DNA of 10,099 nt. It comes from Opitutaceae bacterium UBA2377. GTDB lineage: Bacteria; Verrucomicrobiota; Verrucomicrobiia; Opitutales; Opitutaceae. Location: contig DDSZ01000002.1 of assembly GCA_002344205.1 (NCBI GenBank), forward strand, positions 133,319-143,417. The letters run 5' to 3'. The notes below the pieces were generated by a model, which ran no database searches, was not told the origin of the DNA, and saw only the letters and a program-made list of their open reading frames with translations. Shown here in pieces: positions 6,611-10,099 of this stretch (the first letter of the stretch is position 1; each line of letters opens with the position of its first letter). Both the position numbers and the translations under genes were made by a program.

Positions 6611-7348
6611 ATGACGCCGCCCGCCCCTTCCGCGGCCACGCCGCGGACCCTGCGCCCGCCCGGCGCCCTCGTCATCGAGATCGAGGGCGTTACCAAGCTC
6701 TACAAGATGGGCGCCGAGACCATCCACGCCCTCCGCGGCGTGGACCTGCAAATCCGCCGCAACGAGTATCTCGCCATCATGGGCCCGTCGGGTTCCGGCA
6801 AGTCCACGCTGATGAACATGCTGGGCTGTCTCGATACGCCCACCGCCGGCCGCTACGAATTCGCCGGCAAGAACGTCGCCGGGATGGATGACGACGAACT
6901 CGCCGACATCCGCAACCGGGAGATCGGTTTCGTCTTCCAGAGCTTCAACCTGCTGCCGCGGTCCGACGCCCTGCACAACGTCGAGCTGCCGCTGATCTAC
7001 GGTGGCATCCCCGCCGCCGAGCGCCATGAACGCGCCCGCACCGCGCTGGAGAATGTGGGTTTGGGCGACCGCGTCCACCACCGCCCCAACGAACTCTCCG
7101 GCGGCCAACGGCAACGCGTCGCCATCGCCCGCGCCCTCGTGAACCGCCCCTCGATCATCCTGGCCGACGAACCCACCGGGGCGCTCGATTCCAAGACCGG
7201 CATCGAGATCATGGCTCTCTTCGAGCAGCTCTACGCCCAGGGCAACACCCTCATCGTGGTTACGCACGAGGAAGACGTGGCCCGCCACGCGCGGCGCATC
7301 GTCCGCCTGCGCGACGGACTGATCGAATCGGATGAGACCGCATCCTGA
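6611..7348 (+). CDS. MacB-like ABC transporter ATP-binding protein
   Basis: This 245-residue ATPase belongs to the MacB/LolD branch and powers the permeases encoded downstream. It shows all motifs in order: Walker [10 protein letters not shown] (58-66), Q-loop Q110 ([11 protein letters not shown]), signature LSGGQ (162-166), Walker [10 protein letters not shown] (182-190, catalytic E187), D-loop ALDS (191-194) and switch H219. FNLLPR and [11 protein letters not shown] are typical of the MacB/LolD group. About 18 proline- and alanine-rich residues precede the conserved start of the domain and are probably an unstructured tail; no better start is seen. Unlike E. coli MacB, where ATPase and membrane domain are fused, here the ATPase is separate. 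Its stop is followed by a small inserted element rather than directly by the permease. Confidence 0.96.
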   Translation: MTPPAPSAATPRTLRPPGALVIEIEGVTKLYKMGAETIHALRGVDLQIRRNEYLAIMGPSGSGKSTLMNMLGCLDTPTAGRYEFAGKNVAGMDDDELADIRNREIGFVFQSFNLLPRSDALHNVELPLIYGGIPAAERHERARTALENVGLGDRVHHRPNELSGGQRQRVAIARALVNRPSIILADEPTGALDSKTGIEIMALFEQLYAQGNTLIVVTHEEDVARHARRIVRLRDGLIESDETAS

Positions 7349-7361
7349 TTTTCGATTTCTG
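7347..7361 (+). repeat. Left inverted repeat of the miniature element
   Basis: This arm is GATTTTCGATTTCTG. It contains TTCGATT, the complement of the AATCGAA heptamer found in the right arm, and starts inside the ATPase stop codon. Confidence 0.6.
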
Positions 7362-7363
7362 TC

Positions 7364-7471
7364 ATGACCGAAAGGAAACTCAAACAACGGCCGAAGTCAT
7401 TCGCCCAGCGAATGCCGGCGCGTCGCGGCCGCCAATCGAAAATCGAGAATCAAAAATCGAAAATCCCGTGA
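7364..7471 (+). pseudogene. Internally deleted four-helix-bundle (S23/IVS-type) gene remnant, 35 codons
   Basis: The small frame starts at ATG 7364 and ends at TGA 7469-7471, which overlaps the GTG start of the permease (GTGA). Its first 17 residues, MTERKLKQRPKSFAQRM, align without gaps to MSHDNLKQRTKAFALRV of the intact gene at 8754, with 9 of 17 identical (M, L, K, Q, R, K, F, A, R). Codons differ mostly at third positions, suggesting an old shared origin rather than recent copying. The rest of the family domain (about 100 residues) is missing; the C-terminus (QSKIENQKSKIP) is encoded by the heptamer array. It is probably non-functional as a protein, but its translation could carry ribosomes from the ATPase stop (15 bases upstream) to the permease start, which lacks a clear ribosome-binding site. 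Confidence 0.6.
7434..7465 (+). repeat. Tandem heptamer array AATCGAA (about 4.6 copies)
   Basis: Successive units are AATCGAA (7434), AATCGAG (7441), AATCAAA (7448), AATCGAA (7455) and a partial AATC (7462). This is the right arm of the miniature element. The 7-bp period is the same as in the arrays flanking the intact element, although the unit sequence differs. Confidence 0.85.
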
Positions 7472-8715
7472 GGCGCATTCTCTACGAGTTCAACGAGTCC
7501 GTGCGGATCGCCGCGGCACAGATCCGCGCGAACAAGATGCGCTCGGCACTCACCGCCCTCGGCGTGGTCATCGGCATCGTGGCCGTCACGCTCATGGGCA
7601 CCGCGATCAAGGGCATCGACGTCGGCGTGGACCGCAGCATGGCCGGCTTCGGCGACGACGTGCTTTACGTGGGCAAGTGGCCCTGGCGCGATGTCGAGGA
7701 CTGGTGGAACTACCGCAACCGCCGGCCGATCCAAACCACCTACGCCGCCCAGATCAACCAGTGGATCGCCACCCATCCCGACGGGCCGCTCAAGCTGGCG
7801 GTGCCCACGGCCAACCGCGCGAGCAACATCGTGCGCGGCGAATACCGGGTGAACAACATCTGGACGCTCGGCACCTCCGCCGATTATCCGCGCATGTCGA
7901 AGTCCGACATGAAGGAAGGCCGCTTTTTCAGCGAATTTGAGGCCCAGTCCGGCCGCAACGTGCTCGTCATCGGTTTTGATGTGGCCGATGCGCTTTTTCC
8001 CAATGAGTCCCCGATGGGCAAGACCGTGCGCATCCAGGGCCAGACCTTCGAGGTCATTGGCGTGGCGGCCAAGCAGGGCAGTTTCCTCGGGCTTTTCAGC
8101 TGGGATTCGATGGTGGCCATGCCGCTGACCACGTTCCGCCGCTACTTTTCCTCGCGGGATGACGGCGAAATCCGCGTGCAATACGACGGCACCCGGCTGG
8201 CCGCGGCGAAGGACGAGCTGCGCGGGCTCATGCGCCGTATCCGCCAGCTCGGGCCCGAGCAGCGCGACGACTTTGAAATCAACGAGCAGGGCACCATCCG
8301 CGAGCAGCTCGACCCCATCAAGAACGGCATCGCGCTGGCGGGGTTGTTCATCACCGGGCTCGCGCTCTTCGTCGGCGCCATCGGCATCATGAACATCACC
8401 TATGTGAGCGTGAAGGAGCGCACCCGCGAGATCGGCACCCGCAAGGCGCTCGGCGCGCGCCGCCGCACCATCCTCCTGCAGTTTCTCATCGAGGCGGTCT
8501 GCATCTGCTTCATCGGCGGCTTGGCCGGCCTCGCGCTGGCGGGCGGATTGTCCGCGGCGGTCGGCGCCGTGGCGCCCTCGTTCCCGCTCGTCTTTTCCGG
8601 CGGCCTGGTGGTCACCGGCCTGGTGATTTCCGTCCTGACCGGCGTCTTCAGCGGCTTCGCCCCCGCCTGGCAGGCCAGCAAACTCGATCCGGTCGAGGCT
8701 TTGCGCTATGAATGA
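7468..8715 (+). CDS. MacB/FtsX-type ABC transporter permease (first of two)
   Basis: This 415-residue inner-membrane permease has the four-helix MacB layout. Helix 1 is at about 27-48, then comes a large periplasmic core domain (about 50-285), and helices 2-4 lie at about 287-310, 336-366 and 376-399. The FtsX domain carries the family motifs GIMNITYVSVKERTREIG (306-323), KALGARRR (326-333), and the C-terminal AWQASKLDPVEALRYE. It couples ATP hydrolysis by the ATPase to periplasmic movements that drive substrate through the adaptor and outer-membrane channel. The start is GTG 7468; no upstream ribosome-binding site is seen, and it overlaps the stop of the remnant frame (GTGA), suggesting translational coupling. 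The core includes an unusual aromatic stretch near 71-82 (WPWRDVEDWWNY). Its TGA overlaps an ATG at 8712. It probably pairs with the second permease as a heterodimer. Confidence 0.93.
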   Translation: MRRILYEFNESVRIAAAQIRANKMRSALTALGVVIGIVAVTLMGTAIKGIDVGVDRSMAGFGDDVLYVGKWPWRDVEDWWNYRNRRPIQTTYAAQINQWIATHPDGPLKLAVPTANRASNIVRGEYRVNNIWTLGTSADYPRMSKSDMKEGRFFSEFEAQSGRNVLVIGFDVADALFPNESPMGKTVRIQGQTFEVIGVAAKQGSFLGLFSWDSMVAMPLTTFRRYFSSRDDGEIRVQYDGTRLAAAKDELRGLMRRIRQLGPEQRDDFEINEQGTIREQLDPIKNGIALAGLFITGLALFVGAIGIMNITYVSVKERTREIGTRKALGARRRTILLQFLIEAVCICFIGGLAGLALAGGLSAAVGAVAPSFPLVFSGGLVVTGLVISVLTGVFSGFAPAWQASKLDPVEALRYE

Positions 8716-8743
8716 GTGCGGAGTGCGAACTGCGGAGTGCGGA
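8716..8743 (+). repeat. Left heptamer array GTGCGGA (4 copies)
   Basis: The units are GTGCGGA (8716), GTGCGAA (8723), CTGCGGA (8730) and GTGCGGA (8737). The last unit, with the following G, supplies GGAG at 8741-8744, a plausible ribosome-binding site for the ATG at 8754. Confidence 0.88.
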
Positions 8744-8753
8744 GTTTTCCATC

Positions 8754-9140
8754 ATGAGCCACGATAATCTTAAACAGCGCACCAAGGCGTTTGCCTTGAG
8801 GGTGATTCGCATGAGCGAAGCCATGCCGCGTTCCATCGTGGGCGATGTCCTCAATCGCCAAATTGTGAGGTCGGTCACTTCGATTGCGGCCAATTATCGT
8901 TCCGCCTGTCGGGGAAAGTCTCGCGCGGACTTCATCGCCAAGATGGGCATAGTTGAAGAGGAGGCGGATGAGCCCGCGCTTTGGCTGGAACTCATCACCG
9001 AAGCGGGGCTGTTGCCGTCGGCCAAGACGGTTGCTTTGCACGCCGAAGCCGGCGAGCTCACCGCAATTGCCGTGGCTTCCATTCGCACTGCTCGCGCCCG
9101 CAAAGCCAATCCGCACTCCGCAGTCCGCACTCCGCAATGA
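8754..9140 (+). CDS. Four-helix-bundle protein (S23 / 23S rRNA IVS-encoded protein family)
   Basis: From ATG 8754 the protein has 128 residues. LKQRTKAFALRVIRM (6-20), the RQIVRSVTSIAANYRSACRG core (35-54), the FIAKMGIVEEEADEPALWLE segment (60-79) and AGELTAIAVASIRTA (99-113) match the pattern of the TIGR02436/PF05635-type four-helix-bundle family. That family was first found encoded in intervening sequences of 23S rRNA genes; its function is unknown. About 15 C-terminal residues (from NPHSAV) are encoded by the right heptamer array. An in-frame ATG at 8712 overlaps the first permease stop and would add 14 residues encoded by the left array; the 8754 start is preferred because of GGAG at 8741-8744 and family similarity. 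The stop overlaps the ATG of the second permease. The gene sits between two transporter subunits it has no evident role with, as expected of an inserted cassette. Confidence 0.88.
   Translation: MSHDNLKQRTKAFALRVIRMSEAMPRSIVGDVLNRQIVRSVTSIAANYRSACRGKSRADFIAKMGIVEEEADEPALWLELITEAGLLPSAKTVALHAEAGELTAIAVASIRTARARKANPHSAVRTPQ
9110..9136 (-). repeat. Right heptamer array (inverted relative to the left)
   Basis: On the + strand the units are TCCGCAC (9110), TCCGCAG (9117), TCCGCAC (9124) and TCCGCA (9131-9136). They are reverse complements of the left GTGCGGA units. The array is also coding: it forms the end of the four-helix-bundle gene. Confidence 0.88.
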
Positions 9141-10099
9141 ATTTTCTGGAAACCATCAAGCTGGCGTTTGCCGCGCTCAAATCGAACAAGCTGCGTTCCA
9201 GCCTCACGATGCTCGGCATCGCGGTGGGCGTATTCTCGGTCATCGGCGTGATGACGGTCATCAGCGGCCTGCGCGCCAATATCGAGTCGGGGTTGAATGT
9301 CCTCGGGGCCAATTCGTTTCAATTTTCCAAATACCCGGCCATCAACTTCAGCGACCCGCGGGCGCGCTTTGCGAACCGGCGCGACATCAGCTACGCCCAG
9401 GCCACCCGGTTCAAGGAGCTGATGGGCGAGGATGCGACCGTGGCGCTCACCATGGCCCGCCGCGGCGTGCGCGCCTTCTACGCTGACCGCTCGACCAATC
9501 CGAATGTGCTGCTCGGCGGTGCCGACGAGAACTTCCTCAGCGCGCGCAATTTTGAGATCGGCGCGGGCCGCAACCTCACGCCGTCCGACGTTGAGCTGGG
9601 CCGGCCGATCTGTGTGGTCGGCGAGGATGTGGTGAAGCGGCTGTTTGTGAACGAGGATCCGCTCGGCAAGGCCATCCGCATCAGCGGCCAGAGTTTCACC
9701 ATCATCGGCGTCACCAAGCTCAAGGGCTCGTCCTTTGGCCAGAGCCAGGACAACATCGTCATCATCCCCATCACGCGCTGGCTGCAGACCTTCGGCAGCG
9801 CGGGCCGCTCCATCGGCATCAACGTGCAGGCGCCGAGCCAGGAGTTGTTGTCCGGCGTGCAGGATCAGGCCATCGGGGCGATGCGCCTCGTGCGCGGCCT
9901 CGAGCCCGAGGATGTGAACGACTTTGAAATCTTCTCGAACGATTCGCTCATCGAGGCCTTCAACAACATCGCCGGCGTCGTGGCGATCGGCGCCTTCGTG
10001 ATCAGCGCCATCGCGCTGCTGGCCTCGGGCGTGGGCGTGATGAACATCATGCTCGTGAGCGTGACGGAGCGCACCAAGGAGATCGGCATCCGCAAGAGC
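9137..10099 (+). CDS. MacB/FtsX-type ABC transporter permease (second), truncated by window edge
   Basis: The frame runs open from ATG 9137 to the window end, giving 321 residues. It has a short cytoplasmic N-terminus with the MacB-typical ALKSNKLRSSLTMLGI (13-28), helix 1 (about 21-44), a periplasmic core (about 45-277) and helix 2 (about 280-305). It then begins the FtsX motif GVMNIMLVSVTERTKEIGIRKS exactly where the first permease has its equivalent. Helices 3 and 4 must lie beyond the window. It resembles the first permease in layout but differs clearly in sequence, so the two are old paralogues and not a recent duplication. The ATG overlaps the four-helix-bundle stop (ATGA) and has no ribosome-binding site of its own, so translation is probably coupled. 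Before the cassette arrived it was probably coupled directly to the first permease. Confidence 0.93.
   Translation, partial: MNFLETIKLAFAALKSNKLRSSLTMLGIAVGVFSVIGVMTVISGLRANIESGLNVLGANSFQFSKYPAINFSDPRARFANRRDISYAQATRFKELMGEDATVALTMARRGVRAFYADRSTNPNVLLGGADENFLSARNFEIGAGRNLTPSDVELGRPICVVGEDVVKRLFVNEDPLGKAIRISGQSFTIIGVTKLKGSSFGQSQDNIVIIPITRWLQTFGSAGRSIGINVQAPSQELLSGVQDQAIGAMRLVRGLEPEDVNDFEIFSNDSLIEAFNNIAGVVAIGAFVISAIALLASGVGVMNIMLVSVTERTKEIGIRKS

Larger units (their letters stand above)
7347..7467. mobile_element. Miniature derivative of a heptamer-flanked four-helix-bundle element
   Basis: The 119-bp gap between ATPase and permease is bounded by inverted repeats. 7347-7361 (GATTTTCGATTTCTG) is the reverse complement of 7451-7465 with one mismatch. 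The right side is a 7-bp tandem array. The gap encloses a 35-codon remnant whose first residues resemble the start of the four-helix-bundle protein encoded at 8754. The layout (inverted heptamer arrays, remnant of the same gene, stop overlapping the next start) parallels the intact element at 8712-9140. A possible imperfect target duplication is CTGA (7345-7348) and GTGA (7468-7471). The call rests on this resemblance within the window. Confidence 0.55.
8712..9140. mobile_element. Four-helix-bundle mobile cassette with heptamer terminal inverted repeats
   Basis: A segment of about 420 bp separates two permease genes of one operon. Its ends are near-perfect inverted repeats: 8718-8743 against 9110-9135, one mismatch in 26. 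Each is built from 7-bp units. The sequence ATGA (8712-8715 and 9137-9140; AATGA if the preceding A is counted) occurs just outside both ends, like a target-site duplication. Removing the insert and one ATGA would join the first permease stop to the second permease start in a classic 4-bp ATGA overlap. The cassette encodes only the four-helix-bundle protein and no recognisable transposase, so it would have to move in trans or by an unknown route. Confidence 0.65.

Noticed and set aside
7347..9140. CRISPR-like reading of the short repeats
   Set aside because: The repeats are contiguous 7-bp units without spacers and are arranged as inverted pairs around inserts.

Overview
The window is high-GC bacterial DNA of Gram-negative type: it encodes an exported protein and a MacAB-like tripartite-efflux adaptor. 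The best guess is a Verrucomicrobiota/Opitutaceae-like organism. That rests on general resemblance only (S23/IVS-type four-helix-bundle gene flanked by heptamer repeats, a LytS/LytTR pair, composition) and is not proven.

Layout. 4-999 (+) encodes a DAO-family FAD-dependent oxidoreductase. It overlaps the 3' end of a convergent serine beta-lactamase-like hydrolase (951-2087, -), which is locally much poorer in GC. A divergent intergenic region (2088-2266) leads into a translationally coupled two-component system: a LytS-type sensor kinase (about 2267-3379) and a LytTR response regulator (3376-4185). Next comes a small exported protein of unknown function with a possible Cys-His-Asp triad (4281-4952), and a 291-bp gap carrying a regulatory site and a strong intrinsic terminator. 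From 5244 to the window end runs an ABC efflux operon: MacA-like adaptor, MacB-like ATPase, and two MacB/FtsX-type permeases, the second cut off by the window edge.

Two things stand out. First, three pairs of 9-bp direct repeats (TTCGTCGCA-like), each with exactly a 12-bp spacer (21-bp period), lie upstream of the kinase gene, the exported-protein gene and the efflux operon. This is the geometry of LytTR binding sites, so the regulator encoded here probably controls itself, the exported protein and perhaps the transporter. In the last case an intrinsic terminator lies between the site and the first gene, suggesting attenuation or a short RNA.

Second, the transporter operon has been invaded twice by what looks like one element family. 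An intact copy (about 8712-9140) carries a four-helix-bundle gene between inverted arrays of a 7-bp repeat. It is flanked by a duplicated ATGA that recreates stop/start overlaps with both permeases. A miniature copy (about 7347-7467) sits between the ATPase and first permease, is bounded by inverted arrays of a different 7-bp repeat, and keeps a 35-codon remnant whose start matches the start of the four-helix-bundle protein. It also ends in a GTGA overlap with the next gene. Both insertions leave operon translation apparently intact.
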